Source: Sphingopyxis indica (GTDB taxonomy: Bacteria > Pseudomonadota > Alphaproteobacteria > Sphingomonadales > Sphingomonadaceae). Taken from it: a stretch of 64,000 nt of DNA. Positions 7,175 through 15,999 of the stretch are shown here, piece after piece. Numbering within the stretch: the first letter of the stretch is position 1; each line of letters begins with the position of its first letter. The DNA lies in contig NZ_FZPA01000010.1 of NCBI RefSeq assembly GCF_900188185.1, forward strand, positions 1 to 64,000, read 5' to 3'. The notes beneath the pieces are model-generated. The model was not told the DNA's origin. It made no database searches and worked only from the letters and a program-made list of their open reading frames with translations. Made by a program: the position numbers and the translations under genes.

Positions 7175-7492
7175 ATGGCGATCGATTCGATAAGCGGCAC
7201 CGGCTCGTCGGCGCAGACGACCACGCTCAGCACGCCGCAACTCGGCCAGAGCGACTTCCTGCGGCTGATGACGGCGCAGCTGTCGCAGCAGGACCCGTTC
7301 AATCCGGTCGATAACAGCGAGATGGTCGCCCAGATGGCGCAATTCTCCAGCCTCGCCGGGGTCAGCGAAACCAACAAGACGCTCACGCAGATCTCCGAGC
7401 AACTCACCGCACAGACGGCGCTGCTCGAACAGATCCGCGCCGCCACCGACACGCCGGCGACGCCGGCAACCGAAGCCACCCAGGAAGGATAA
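7175..7492 (+). CDS. flgD: Hook-cap assembly protein FlgD, short form
   Basis: FlgD caps the growing hook and is needed for hook assembly. Residues 20-75 carry the family core: LGQSDFLRLMTAQLSQQDPFNPVDNSEMVAQMAQFSSL. The protein ends at 105 residues, whereas typical FlgD is about 220, with Ig-like/Tudor-like C-terminal domains that are missing here. The next gene, flgE, starts 5 nt later with its own ribosome site, so there is no room for a frameshifted remainder. It looks like a naturally short form. Confidence 0.92.
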   Translation: MAIDSISGTGSSAQTTTLSTPQLGQSDFLRLMTAQLSQQDPFNPVDNSEMVAQMAQFSSLAGVSETNKTLTQISEQLTAQTALLEQIRAATDTPATPATEATQEG

Positions 7493-7497
7493 GTCGC

Positions 7498-8325
7498 ATG
7501 TCATTCTATACCTCGCTTTCGGGCCTCAAGGGCGCCCAGACCGACATGTCGGTCATCTCGAACAACATCGCGAACGCGGGTTCGATCGGCTTCAAGCGCA
7601 GCGCCGCACAGTTCGGCGACATCTTCGCGTCGTCGCCGAGCCAGTCGACGAAGACGATCGCGGGGCAGGGGCAGCGCCTCAACGGCATTACCCAGCAGTT
7701 CACGCAAGGATCGTATGAAACGAGCGAGAAGACGCTCGACATGGCGATCGTCGGTGAAGGCTTTTTCGTCGTGAAGGGTGCGCCGCCCACCAATGCGGTC
7801 ACCTATTCGCGCAATGGCGCCTTCACCCCGCTCGAAGACGGCACCGTCGTCGACACCACCGGATCGACGCTGCAGCTGCTGCCGGTCGATACCGACGGCA
7901 ATGTCACCGACGCGAGCCTCGGCGGCGCCTATGATCTCGTCCTTCCGAAGGTTTCGTCGACCAATCCCGATGCCGACCTCGTCAACGTCTCGGTCGGCAT
8001 CGACGGGCTGGTCAGCGCGACCTTCGCCGACGGCTCGACCGAAAAGCTCGGCAAGATCGCGATGGCGTCTTTCCCGGCGACCGAGGGGCTGCGCCCGGTC
8101 GGCGACGCGCACTGGCAGTCGACCGGCGAAAGCGGCGCCCCGGTGATCGATTCGCCGGGCAGCGGCGCGATGGGCGCGGTGCGCTCGGGCGCGCTCGAAC
8201 GCTCGAACGTCGACATCACCGAGGAACTGGTGCTGCTGATCGCGGCCCAGCGCAACTTCCAGGCCAATGCCAAGGCGATCGAGGGTGCATCGACGCTGAC
8301 CCAGACCGTCATCAACATGAACTGA
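7498..8325 (+). CDS. flgE: Flagellar hook protein FlgE, short form
   Basis: Position between flgD and flgF and sequence identify it as the hook subunit. The N-terminal D0 motif SLSGLKGAQTDMSVISNNIANAGSIGFKRS and the C-terminal helix NVDITEELVLLIAAQRNFQANAKAIEGASTLTQTVINM are clear. FAIVGEGFFVV-like text (MAIVGEGFFVVKG) is at about 82-94. At 275 residues it is well below common hook proteins (about 400 or more), implying a reduced or absent D2 domain. It is little longer than the FlgG next door (262). A ribosome site (AAGGA) lies 8 nt upstream of the ATG. Confidence 0.88.
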   Translation: MSFYTSLSGLKGAQTDMSVISNNIANAGSIGFKRSAAQFGDIFASSPSQSTKTIAGQGQRLNGITQQFTQGSYETSEKTLDMAIVGEGFFVVKGAPPTNAVTYSRNGAFTPLEDGTVVDTTGSTLQLLPVDTDGNVTDASLGGAYDLVLPKVSSTNPDADLVNVSVGIDGLVSATFADGSTEKLGKIAMASFPATEGLRPVGDAHWQSTGESGAPVIDSPGSGAMGAVRSGALERSNVDITEELVLLIAAQRNFQANAKAIEGASTLTQTVINMN

Positions 8326-8358
8326 CCGGCGTAATCGCCGCCAGCCCGGAGCCCAGCC

Positions 8359-9102
8359 ATGGACCGCGTCATCTATACCAGCCTTACCGCGATGCGGGGC
8401 AGTCAGGCCCGGCAGACGGCGATCGCGAACAATCTCGCGAACGTCAATACGCCGGGTTTCCGCGGCGAAATCGCCGAGGCGCAGTCGCTGTGGCTTCAGG
8501 GCAGCGGGGTCGGTGGGCGCGCGGTCGCGTCCGAGGAAGTCGTCGGCGCCGACATGCATCATGGCACGATCACCGCGACCGGACGCGACCTCGACATCGC
8601 GATGCAGGGCGATGCGCTGCTCGTCGTCCAGGCGCCGAACGGCGAAGAGGCCTATACGCGGCGCGGCGACCTGATGCTCTCGGCCTCGGGCCTGCTCACC
8701 ACCGGCGACGGCAGCCCCGTCCAGGGCACGCAGGGGCCGGTCACCATCCCGCCCGCCGACGCGATCCGGATCGACGATCAGGGCGGGATATGGATCGTGC
8801 CCACCGGCGGCGATCCGGAAAATCCGCAGCAGGTCGACCGCCTCCGCCTCGCAAGCCCCGCGGGCTCCGATGTCGTGAAGGGGCTCGACGGCCTGTTCCG
8901 CGTCAACAATGGCGGCATCCTTCCCGACGACCCCGAAGCCCGGATCGTCACCCGTTCGCTCGAAGGATCGAACGTCACCGCGACCACCGCGCTCGTCGAG
9001 ATGATCGAGGCGAGCAAGGCGTGGGATTCGCAACTCAAGCTGATCAGCGACGCGCGCGAAATGGACAGCGCGACCGCGAATCTGATGCAGCTGCCCCGTT
9101 AA
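8359..9102 (+). CDS. flgF: Flagellar rod protein FlgF
   Basis: A 247-residue proximal rod protein, normal family length. The N-terminus MDRVIYTSLTAMRGSQARQTAIANNLANVNTPGFRGE is diagnostic for FlgF (MDxxIYxAMxGA ... NNLANxxTxGFR). A central LDIAMQGDALLVVQ segment and the C-terminal helix NVTATTALVEMIEASKAWDSQLKLI follow. The ORF lies in the middle of the flg operon, 33 nt after flgE and 12 nt before flgG, and should be exported through the flagellar export gate without a signal peptide. Confidence 0.95.
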   Translation: MDRVIYTSLTAMRGSQARQTAIANNLANVNTPGFRGEIAEAQSLWLQGSGVGGRAVASEEVVGADMHHGTITATGRDLDIAMQGDALLVVQAPNGEEAYTRRGDLMLSASGLLTTGDGSPVQGTQGPVTIPPADAIRIDDQGGIWIVPTGGDPENPQQVDRLRLASPAGSDVVKGLDGLFRVNNGGILPDDPEARIVTRSLEGSNVTATTALVEMIEASKAWDSQLKLISDAREMDSATANLMQLPR

Positions 9103-9114
9103 GGAGAGACAGAC

Positions 9115-9903
9115 ATGACCATCGGTGCCCTGCACGTCGCGCGGACCGGCCTTGATGCCCAGAGCTTCAAGATGCAGGTGATCGCGAACAACCTCGCCAA
9201 TGTGAACACCACGGGCTTCAAGCGCGACCGCGCCAATTTCGAAACGCTGTCGTACCAGATGATGACCCAGCCGGGCGCGACGGCCGCGGCCGACAACCGC
9301 TATGCGACGGGGCTCAACCTCGGCACCGGCGTCCAGCTTGCGGGCACGTCGCGCATCGACACGCAGGGGACGTTCGCGGCGACGGGCAATGCGCTCGACA
9401 TGGCGATCGACGGCGCGGGCTTCTTTCAGGTCGAGCTTCCCGACGGGCGCACCGGCTATACGCGCGCGGGCAATTTCGAGCGCGCCGAGGACGGCACGAT
9501 CGTCACGTCGGACGGCAAGCCGCTGATCCCGCAGATCCAGGTTCCCGAGGATGCGACCGGCCTGTCGGTCGGCAGCGATGGCACCGTCTCGGCGAGCGTG
9601 CCGGGGCAGGCCGATGCGGTCGAACTCGGCCGGATCGAGATCGCGCGCTTCGCCAACCCCTCGGGGCTGCAGGCGATCGGCGACAATATGCTCGTCGAAA
9701 CCACCGCCTCGGGCACGCCGCAGGTCGGCGCCGCGGGCGAGGAAGGCCGCGGCTCGCTTCGCGGCGGGATGCTCGAAGGATCGAACGTCAACGTCGTCGA
9801 GGAGCTCGTCGACATGATCGAGACGCAGCGCGCTTATGAGGTCAATTCGAAGATGATCCAGGCCAGCGACGAAATGATGAAAAATGCGACGCAGACTCTC
9901 TGA
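9115..9903 (+). CDS. flgG: Flagellar distal rod protein FlgG
   Basis: A 262-residue distal rod subunit, exact family length. MTIGALHVARTGLDAQSFKMQVIANNLANVNTTGFKRDRANFE is the characteristic N-terminus, followed by GRLEMA-type text (NALDMAIDGAGFFQVELPDGRTGYTRAGNF) and the C-terminal helix NVNVVEELVDMIETQRAYEVNSKMIQASDEMM. A ribosome site (AAGGAGA) precedes the ATG. The gene overlaps flgH by 20 nt at its 3' end, indicating tight coupling. Confidence 0.97.
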   Translation: MTIGALHVARTGLDAQSFKMQVIANNLANVNTTGFKRDRANFETLSYQMMTQPGATAAADNRYATGLNLGTGVQLAGTSRIDTQGTFAATGNALDMAIDGAGFFQVELPDGRTGYTRAGNFERAEDGTIVTSDGKPLIPQIQVPEDATGLSVGSDGTVSASVPGQADAVELGRIEIARFANPSGLQAIGDNMLVETTASGTPQVGAAGEEGRGSLRGGMLEGSNVNVVEELVDMIETQRAYEVNSKMIQASDEMMKNATQTL

Positions 9904-10543
9904 ACTCCTGCTCGTCGCCGCCGTGCTGGCACCCGCTGCGGCGGCGGCGAAGGACGACGTGCCCGACGACGCCTTCGCACCGACCGCTCCGGCAGCGCCG
10001 GCGGCGACGCCCGCGAACGGTTCGATCTTTCAGGGCGGCTATGTCCCGCTCACCTCGGGCGGGCGCGCCGGGCGCGTCGGCGACATCGTCACCATCCAGC
10101 TCGTCGAGCGCACGATCGCGTCCAAGAGCAATGCCGCGGCGACCGAGCGGGGCGGCAGCCTCGGCCTGACGCCGCCGAGCACGGGTCCGCTTTCCTTCTT
10201 CAGCCCCAGCGACATCGGGATGAGCGGCGGCAATGAATTTTCGGGCAAGGGCCAGGCGTCGCAGTCGAACCAGCTCGCGGGCGAAATCAGCGTGACGATC
10301 GCCGAAGTCTATCCGAACGGCACGATGCTGGTGAAGGGCGAGAAACTGGTCACCCTCAACCGCGGCGACGAACGGCTGCAGATTTCGGGCATCGTGCGCG
10401 CGATCGACATCGGCCCCGACAACCGCGTCCCCTCGACGCGCGTTGCCGACGCCAATATCCGCTACGTCGGCAAGGGCGAGATCGCCCGCGCCAGCCGGCA
10501 GGGCTGGTTGCAGCGCTTCTTCAACATCATCAGCCCCTTCTGA
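9884..10543 (+). CDS. flgH: L-ring protein FlgH without a lipobox
   Basis: A 219-residue outer-membrane L-ring protein. The family core is clear: SIFQGGYVPLTSGGRAGRVGDIVTIQLVERT, NEFSGKGQASQSNQLAGEISVTIAEVYPNGTMLVKGEKLVTLNRGDERLQISGIVRAIDI and a conserved C-terminal RQGWLQRFFN. The signal peptide (RRRLSELLLVAAVLAPAAAAA) lacks the lipobox cysteine, and I see no cysteine anywhere in the protein. Classical FlgH is a lipoprotein, so anchoring must differ or the acyl group is dispensable. The start overlaps flgG. Confidence 0.94.
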   Translation: MRRRLSELLLVAAVLAPAAAAAKDDVPDDAFAPTAPAAPAATPANGSIFQGGYVPLTSGGRAGRVGDIVTIQLVERTIASKSNAAATERGGSLGLTPPSTGPLSFFSPSDIGMSGGNEFSGKGQASQSNQLAGEISVTIAEVYPNGTMLVKGEKLVTLNRGDERLQISGIVRAIDIGPDNRVPSTRVADANIRYVGKGEIARASRQGWLQRFFNIISPF

Positions 10544-10568
10544 CGCTGACCCAGCAAGGACCGACCCT

Positions 10569-11681
10569 GTGACCCGGCATCCCTTCTTCCCCGCTCTTCT
10601 CGCCCTGCTCGCCGTCTGCCTCGGCTGCGCGTCGCCTGCCTCGGCCGCGCGGATCAAGGACATGGGGCAGTTCCAGGGCATGCGCTCGAACCAGCTCACC
10701 GGCTATGGCATCGTCGTCGGGCTCGCGGGCACCGGCGACGACAGCCTCGACTATTCGACGCTCGGCATGAAGGGCGCGGTGTCGCGCTTCGGGCTGACCC
10801 TGCCGCCGGGCGTCAATCCCGCGCTCAAGAACGCCGCAGCGGTGATGATCACCGCCGAACTGCCGCCCTTTGCCAAGCCCGGCCAGCGCCTCGACGTCAC
10901 CGTGTCGGCGATCGGCAAGGCGAAGAGCCTGCGCGGCGGCACGCTCGTCCTCGCGCCGCTCTATGGCGCCGACGGACAGATTTATGCGATGGCGCAGGGC
11001 AATCTCGTCATCGGCGGGCTCGGGGTCGATGCCGCCGACGGATCGAAGCTGACGGTCAATGTGCCGTCGAGCGGCCGCATCGCCAACGGCGCCTCGGTCG
11101 AGCGCGCGGTCGATACCGGCTTCGCCTATGGCGACCATCTGCTCTTCAACCTCCACCAGTTCGACGCGACCAATGCGAAGCGCGTCACCGACGCGATCAA
11201 CGGCGCGCTCGGTCCGGGCGCGGCGACGATGGTCGACGGCGCGAGCATCGCGATCCGCACCGGGGGCACCGGCGACGACCGTATGCGCCTTGTCTCGATG
11301 GTCGAGAATCTCGACGTCGTGCGCGCCGAGCCGCCCGCGAAGGTCATCGTCAATGCGCGCACCGGCACGGTCGTCATCAACGGCGCGGTGCGCGTCGGCA
11401 CTGCCGCAGTGACGCAGGGCAAGCTCACCGTGTCGATCAAGGAATCGCCGACGGTCGTGCAGCCCGCGCCGTTCAGCCGCGGCCAGACCGCGATCGAGCC
11501 ATCGAGCGATATCGAGGCGAGCGAGGAATATCGCCCCGCCTTCCTGATGAAACCCACCGCTTCGCTTTCGGAGCTCGTCGATGCGATCAACCGCATGGGC
11601 GTGCCGCCGGGCGATCTCGTCGCAATCCTAGAGGCGTTGTCCCAGGCGGGCGCGCTCACAGCCGAACTGGTGATCATATGA
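10569..11681 (+). CDS. flgI: P-ring protein FlgI
   Basis: A 370-residue periplasmic P-ring subunit. A signal peptide ([20 protein letters not shown]) is followed by the conserved [30 protein letters not shown]. Later come [34 protein letters not shown]-type text and the C-terminal [30 protein letters not shown]. I chose the GTG at 10569 because AAGGA lies about 10 nt upstream and the signal peptide begins there; the open frame further upstream runs through flgH. Its chaperone FlgA is encoded divergently. Overlaps flgJ by ATGA. Confidence 0.96.
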   Translation: [370 protein letters not shown]

Positions 11682-12010
11682 CGACGACCCTGATTTCGCA
11701 GCCGGTCCGCCCCGGCGTTCCCGCAGCCGCCACCCCGCGGCTCGGCGGTGCCGGCGGCGGCGACGACGGCGGGCTCGGCAAGGCCGCCGAAGCCTTCGAG
11801 GCGGTGATCCTGCGCCAGTTGATGGCGTCGATGCGCCAGGCGAAGCTCGGCGACGACATCTTCGGATCGAGCGCGACCGACAATTTCCGCGAAATGGCCG
11901 ACGCGCGCACCGCCGATTCGATCGCTGCGATGCGTCAATTCGGCATCGCCGCGATGGTCGAGGCGCAGTTCCGCGGCCGCGCCGCCGCCGCGAGCGGAGC
12001 CCTCCAGTGA
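11678..12010 (+). CDS. flgJ: Rod-binding protein FlgJ, N-terminal domain only
   Basis: A 110-residue rod-binding protein. The Rod_binding domain is visible at about residues 35-95 (AAEAFEAVILRQLMASMRQAKLGDDIFGSSATDNFREMADARTADSIA). Enterobacterial FlgJ carries an additional muramidase domain, absent here as in many alphaproteobacteria. The separate SLT gene at 3773-4591 may supply that activity. Overlap with flgI and flgK (ATGA-type at both ends) supports operon membership. Confidence 0.92.
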   Translation: MTTTLISQPVRPGVPAAATPRLGGAGGGDDGGLGKAAEAFEAVILRQLMASMRQAKLGDDIFGSSATDNFREMADARTADSIAAMRQFGIAAMVEAQFRGRAAAASGALQ

Positions 12011-13335
12011 GCGACCTCCTTTCCATCGGCGCCAGCGGCCTGCGCGCCTATTCGGCGGCGCTCGCGACGATCGGCGACAATATCGCCAATGCGCAGTCGG
12101 CGGGCTATGCGCGCCGCACCCTGCAATTGAAGGGCGCGCAGTCGGCGGGCGACACCCCCTTCGTGCGCGCGAACATCAACCCCGGCGGGGTCGACATCAA
12201 TGGCATCAGCCGCTCGGTCGACCAATGGCTGATCGCCGACGCGCGCATCTCGTCGGGCGATGCCGAGCGCGCCTCGGCGAAGCTCGACTGGATGAGCCGC
12301 GTCGAAAGCGCGCTCAGCGACGAGAGCAACGGCATCGCCACCGGGCTGACCCAGCTGTTCACCACCGCCGACCAGCTCACCGCCGATCCCGCGAACCGGA
12401 CGCTGCGCAGCCAGTTCCTCCAGGCCGCCGACGACGTCGCCTCGGGTTTCCGCGCCGCCGCGGGGCAGCTTTCCGACATGGCCGACGGCATTTCGGGCGC
12501 GGCGACGAGCGAGGTTGCCGCTTTCAATTCGAACCTCGACGCGCTCGAGGCGATCAATATCGGGCTGCGCAAGGCGCGCCCCGGCTCGACCGGCGAGGCG
12601 ACCTTGCTCGACGAGCGCGACCGGCTGCTCGACGAGCTGTCGGCGCAGGGCGGGATCGACATCGCGCTCGACGACCGCGGCGCCGCGACGGTGCGCGCGT
12701 CGGGAAGCGGCGACCTGCTCGTCGGCGGCGGCGAGGTTCATCCGATTTCGGTGACGACCGCCGCCGACGGCCGGCTGTCCTACACGGTCGACGGCGGCGG
12801 CGCCTTCGCCACCGGAACCGGATCGCTCGCGGGGCTTTCCGAAGCCGCGAACCATGTCGCCGACGAGCGCGCCGCGCTCGACACGCTGGCACAGGATTTC
12901 GCCGCGCAACTCAACGCCGCGCATCAGGCGGGTTTCGACGCCGCGGGCAATCCGGGCGCGGCGCTGTTCACGGGCACGAGCGCCGCGACGTTCACCGCCG
13001 CGGCCCTGACCCCCGATCAGGTCGCGGTCGCCGACGGGGCGACGAGCAACGGCAATATGCTCGCCTTCGGCGCGCTGCGCGGCGCCAATGATCCCGAATC
13101 GCTGTGGGCAGGCCATGTCGCCGAACAGGCGCAGGCGACCGCCTCGGCGCGCGCGCAGGATGCCGCCGCGACGACGCGCGCCGACGCCGCAACCGCGGCG
13201 CGCTCGGGCGTCAGCGAGATTGATCTCGACAAGGAAGCGGGCGAGCTCTTGCGCTTCCAGCAGGCCTATTCGGCCGCGGCGCGCACGATCCAGGTCGCGC
13301 GCGAGACGATGCAGACGCTGCTGAACTCGGTCTAA
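12007..13335 (+). CDS. flgK: Hook-filament junction protein FlgK (HAP1)
   Basis: A 442-residue junction protein that joins hook and filament. The N-terminus MSDLLSIGASGLRAYSAALATIGDNIANAQSAGYARRTLQLKG and the C-terminus EIDLDKEAGELLRFQQAYSAAARTIQVARETMQTLLNSV are the D0 helices of the family; the VNIDEEAANLLRFQQAYQAN-type motif is well kept. It is shorter than enterobacterial FlgK (about 547), with the loss in the central domains, in line with the other short axial proteins here. The start overlaps flgJ by 4 nt. It is probably escorted by the FlgN-like chaperone. Confidence 0.95.
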   Translation: MSDLLSIGASGLRAYSAALATIGDNIANAQSAGYARRTLQLKGAQSAGDTPFVRANINPGGVDINGISRSVDQWLIADARISSGDAERASAKLDWMSRVESALSDESNGIATGLTQLFTTADQLTADPANRTLRSQFLQAADDVASGFRAAAGQLSDMADGISGAATSEVAAFNSNLDALEAINIGLRKARPGSTGEATLLDERDRLLDELSAQGGIDIALDDRGAATVRASGSGDLLVGGGEVHPISVTTAADGRLSYTVDGGGAFATGTGSLAGLSEAANHVADERAALDTLAQDFAAQLNAAHQAGFDAAGNPGAALFTGTSAATFTAAALTPDQVAVADGATSNGNMLAFGALRGANDPESLWAGHVAEQAQATASARAQDAAATTRADAATAARSGVSEIDLDKEAGELLRFQQAYSAAARTIQVARETMQTLLNSV

Positions 13336-13348
13336 AAGGACAGTCAGG

Positions 13349-14179
13349 ATGATCAACGCCACCGGCAATCGCATGACGCGCGAGATCGCGCGCCAGTCCA
13401 GCCTCGCCGACCGGATCAACGAGTTGCAGATCCAGATTTCGAGCGGCACGCGCCTCCAGCGCGCATCGGACGACGTCGTCGGCGCGCGCCGCGTCGCGAC
13501 GATCGGCAAGGCGCAGGCGAGCATGGCGACGTGGCAGAAGAATGTCGATGCGGCCGCCGCGCTCGTCTCGCAGGCCGACGGGGTGCTCAAATCGACCTCC
13601 GCTTTGATGGCGCGCGCGCGCGAGCTGACCCTGTCGGCTGCGAGTGCTTCGCTGAACGCCGACGACCGCGCGGTGATCGCCGCCGAACTCGGCGCGATCG
13701 CCGACGAGATCGACGCGCTCGCCGCGACGCGCGACACGAACGGCGAGCCGCTGTTCGCTGCCGCCGATCCGAAGGTGGTGCGCTTCGACGCCGACGTCAG
13801 CTTCGCGCCGGTGCCTTCGGCGGCCGACGCCTTCCTCGTGGGCGGCAACAGCCTGTCGACGATGCTGCGCGACGCCGCCACAGCGGTCGGCGCGAACGAC
13901 ACGGCGGCGATGGGCGCTTCGCTCACCGCGCTGGCCGAGGGAATCGCGCATGTCGCCGATCAGAATGCCGCGCTCGGCCTGTCGGGTGCCCGGCTCGAAC
14001 GCATCGGCGACAGCCTTGCGAGCCGCGGCATCACGCTCACCGACGAGCGTTCGGCGGTCGAGGATACCGATCTGACGGTGGCGATCGCGCAGCTCAACGC
14101 GACCAATCTGACGCTCGAAGCGGCGCAGGCGGCCTTTGCGCGGATCAATCGCCAGACGCTTTTCGATATTTTGGGCTGA
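13349..14179 (+). CDS. flgL: Hook-filament junction protein FlgL (HAP3)
   Basis: A 276-residue flagellin-like junction protein, last gene of the flgB operon. The N-terminal helix (MINATGNRMTREIARQSSLADRINELQIQISSGTRLQRASDDVVGARRV) has the flagellin/HAP3 SSGxRxxxASDD motif, and the C-terminal helix includes SAVEDTDLTVAIAQLNATNLTLEAAQAAFARI. Length is near the usual 300. The sigma-28 promoter of motAB begins 6 nt after its stop codon, so the operon ends here. Confidence 0.95.
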   Translation: MINATGNRMTREIARQSSLADRINELQIQISSGTRLQRASDDVVGARRVATIGKAQASMATWQKNVDAAAALVSQADGVLKSTSALMARARELTLSAASASLNADDRAVIAAELGAIADEIDALAATRDTNGEPLFAAADPKVVRFDADVSFAPVPSAADAFLVGGNSLSTMLRDAATAVGANDTAAMGASLTALAEGIAHVADQNAALGLSGARLERIGDSLASRGITLTDERSAVEDTDLTVAIAQLNATNLTLEAAQAAFARINRQTLFDILG

Positions 14180-14184
14180 CGCGC

Positions 14185-14211
14185 TCAATATCTCGCGGCC
14201 GCTGCCGTTAA
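14185..14211 (+). promoter_or_regulatory. Sigma-28 promoter for motAB
   Basis: TCAA (14185-14188), 15 nt, GCCGTTAA (14204-14211). The -35 matches the known TCAA form and the -10 differs by one base from GCCGATAA. The motA ATG lies 58 nt downstream with a GGAG ribosome site. It shares the GCCGTTA core with the flgM, fliD and fliC promoters. Confidence 0.88.
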
Positions 14212-14269
14212 TCATCCAGACCCCCTTGTTTGCCGGGACTCGACAGGTCCCGATTGGAGTTGACTGCGC

Positions 14270-15133
14270 ATGTTTCCCGTCATCGGCATCGTCGTCTTGA
14301 TCCTGCTGGTTTTCGGGGGTTTCGCGTTCACCGGCGGGAATCTCGAGCCCGTCCTCCACGCCCTGCCGCATGAAATGCTGATCATCGGCGGCGCCGCGGT
14401 GGGGTCGCTGATCATCGGCAATTCGGGCAAGGACCTGAAGGCGCTCGCGGGCGGCATGGGCAAGGTGTTCAAGGGGCCGACGTACAAGAAGGACGACTAT
14501 CTCGACGTCATCCTGCTCGTCTCGACGCTGATGAAGATGATGCGCACCGAAGGCCCGGTCGCGGTCGAACCGCATATCGAGGATCCCGCGAACTCGCCGA
14601 TCTTCCAGCAATATCCGAAGCTGCTCAAGGATCAGACGCTCGTCCATCTGATCTGCGACACGCTGCGCCTCGTCGTCGTCTCGTCGGGGACGCTCGATCC
14701 GCACGCGGTCGAGGAGGTGATGGACAATGCGGTGAAGAACCATCACCACCATGCGATCAAGCCCGCCGACGGCTTGCAGAGCCTGGCCGACGCGCTGCCC
14801 GCGCTCGGCATCGTCGCCGCGGTGCTCGGCGTCGTGAAAACGATGGGCTCGATCGACAAGCCGCCCGAGATCCTCGGCGCGATGATCGGTTCGGCGCTCG
14901 TCGGCACCTTTTTGGGCGTGCTCCTCGCCTATGGCCTCGTCGGCCCGTTCGCGACGCGCGCGCGCACCGTGATCGAAAGCGACGCCGCCATCTATCATAC
15001 GGTGAAGCAGCTGATCATCGCCTCGCTCCACGGCCATCCGCAGCCGCTGGTGATCGAGGCGGCGCGCTCGGGCGTCGACCATGGCAACCAGCCTAGCTTT
15101 GCCGAGGTCTTCGACGGAATGCGAGGCCGCTGA
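14270..15133 (+). CDS. motA: Flagellar stator protein MotA
   Basis: A 287-residue inner-membrane stator subunit that couples ion flow to torque with MotB. Four hydrophobic segments are visible, at about residues 2-20, 34-50, 170-192 and 203-225. The conserved ALPALGIVAAVLGVVKTMG (about 175-193, with Pro177) and YGLVGP (about 221-226) match the two functional prolines known in E. coli MotA. Charged residues lie in the long cytoplasmic loop between. Its stop overlaps the motB ATG by one base, and both are driven by a sigma-28 promoter, consistent with late expression. Confidence 0.97.
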   Translation: MFPVIGIVVLILLVFGGFAFTGGNLEPVLHALPHEMLIIGGAAVGSLIIGNSGKDLKALAGGMGKVFKGPTYKKDDYLDVILLVSTLMKMMRTEGPVAVEPHIEDPANSPIFQQYPKLLKDQTLVHLICDTLRLVVVSSGTLDPHAVEEVMDNAVKNHHHHAIKPADGLQSLADALPALGIVAAVLGVVKTMGSIDKPPEILGAMIGSALVGTFLGVLLAYGLVGPFATRARTVIESDAAIYHTVKQLIIASLHGHPQPLVIEAARSGVDHGNQPSFAEVFDGMRGR

Positions 15134-15999
15134 TGGCTGCGCGCCCGAATACTCCGCTGCGCCCGATCATCGTCAAGAAAGTGGTCGAGGCGGGCCATGC
15201 GGCGCATCACGGCGGCGCGTGGAAGGTCGCCTATGCCGACTTCGTGACCGCGATGATGGCATTCTTCCTGCTGATGTGGCTGCTCGGCGCAACGACAGAA
15301 AAGCAGCGCAAGGCGCTCGCCGACTATTTCGCGCCGACGATCGTGCAGGCGAAACAGGATACGGCGGGGTCGAACGGGCTGTTCGGCGGCGAATCGCTCG
15401 TGTCGGTCGACAAATATCCGCACGAAGCCGGGCAGACCGGAACCAAGGCGATGACGATCCCGCGCGACGCCGCCGGCGGCCCGCGCGAAGCGACCGCAGG
15501 CGCGCGCGCCAGCGCCCGCGCGCAGTTCCAGCAGGTCGCGCAGTCGCTGATGCGCGCGATCGAGGAAAAGGCCGAGCTGCGCCGGCTCGCGCGCAACATC
15601 CGCTTCACCGAAACGCGCGAGGGACTGCGCATCGACATCGTCGACGATGCCGATTTCTCGATGTTCGTGCTCGGCACCAGCCAGCTCACCCCCGAAGCCT
15701 CGCGTATCCTCGGCGAACTGGCGAAGGTCGTCGCGGGGCTGCCCAACGAGCTGATGATCCGCGGCCACACCGACGCCGCGCCCTGGTCGGCGAAGACGGG
15801 GATGAACAATTGGCGGCTGTCGGTCGAACGCGCCGAGGTGTCGCGGCAATATCTCGTCTTCCGCGGGATCGCGTCCGATCGCTTCGCGCGAATCGAAGGG
15901 GTCGCCGATCGCGAACCCTATGTCCCCTCGAATCGGCTCGACCCGCGCAACCGGCGCATCTCGGTGACGCTCGGCTGGGGTGCGGGTCCGGGGAATTAG
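15133..15999 (+). CDS. motB: Flagellar stator protein MotB
   Basis: A 288-residue stator subunit. A single N-terminal membrane segment follows VAYADFVTAMMAFFLLMWLLG; the proton-binding aspartate corresponds to Asp36 and there is no sign of the sodium-type PomB signature that I can verify. The C-terminal OmpA-like peptidoglycan-binding domain (about residues 155-280) contains LMIRGHTDAAPW and RRISVTLGW. The plug and linker region lies between. The start is coupled to motA. Length is within the family range (about 260-310). Confidence 0.96.
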   Translation: MAARPNTPLRPIIVKKVVEAGHAAHHGGAWKVAYADFVTAMMAFFLLMWLLGATTEKQRKALADYFAPTIVQAKQDTAGSNGLFGGESLVSVDKYPHEAGQTGTKAMTIPRDAAGGPREATAGARASARAQFQQVAQSLMRAIEEKAELRRLARNIRFTETREGLRIDIVDDADFSMFVLGTSQLTPEASRILGELAKVVAGLPNELMIRGHTDAAPWSAKTGMNNWRLSVERAEVSRQYLVFRGIASDRFARIEGVADREPYVPSNRLDPRNRRISVTLGWGAGPGN

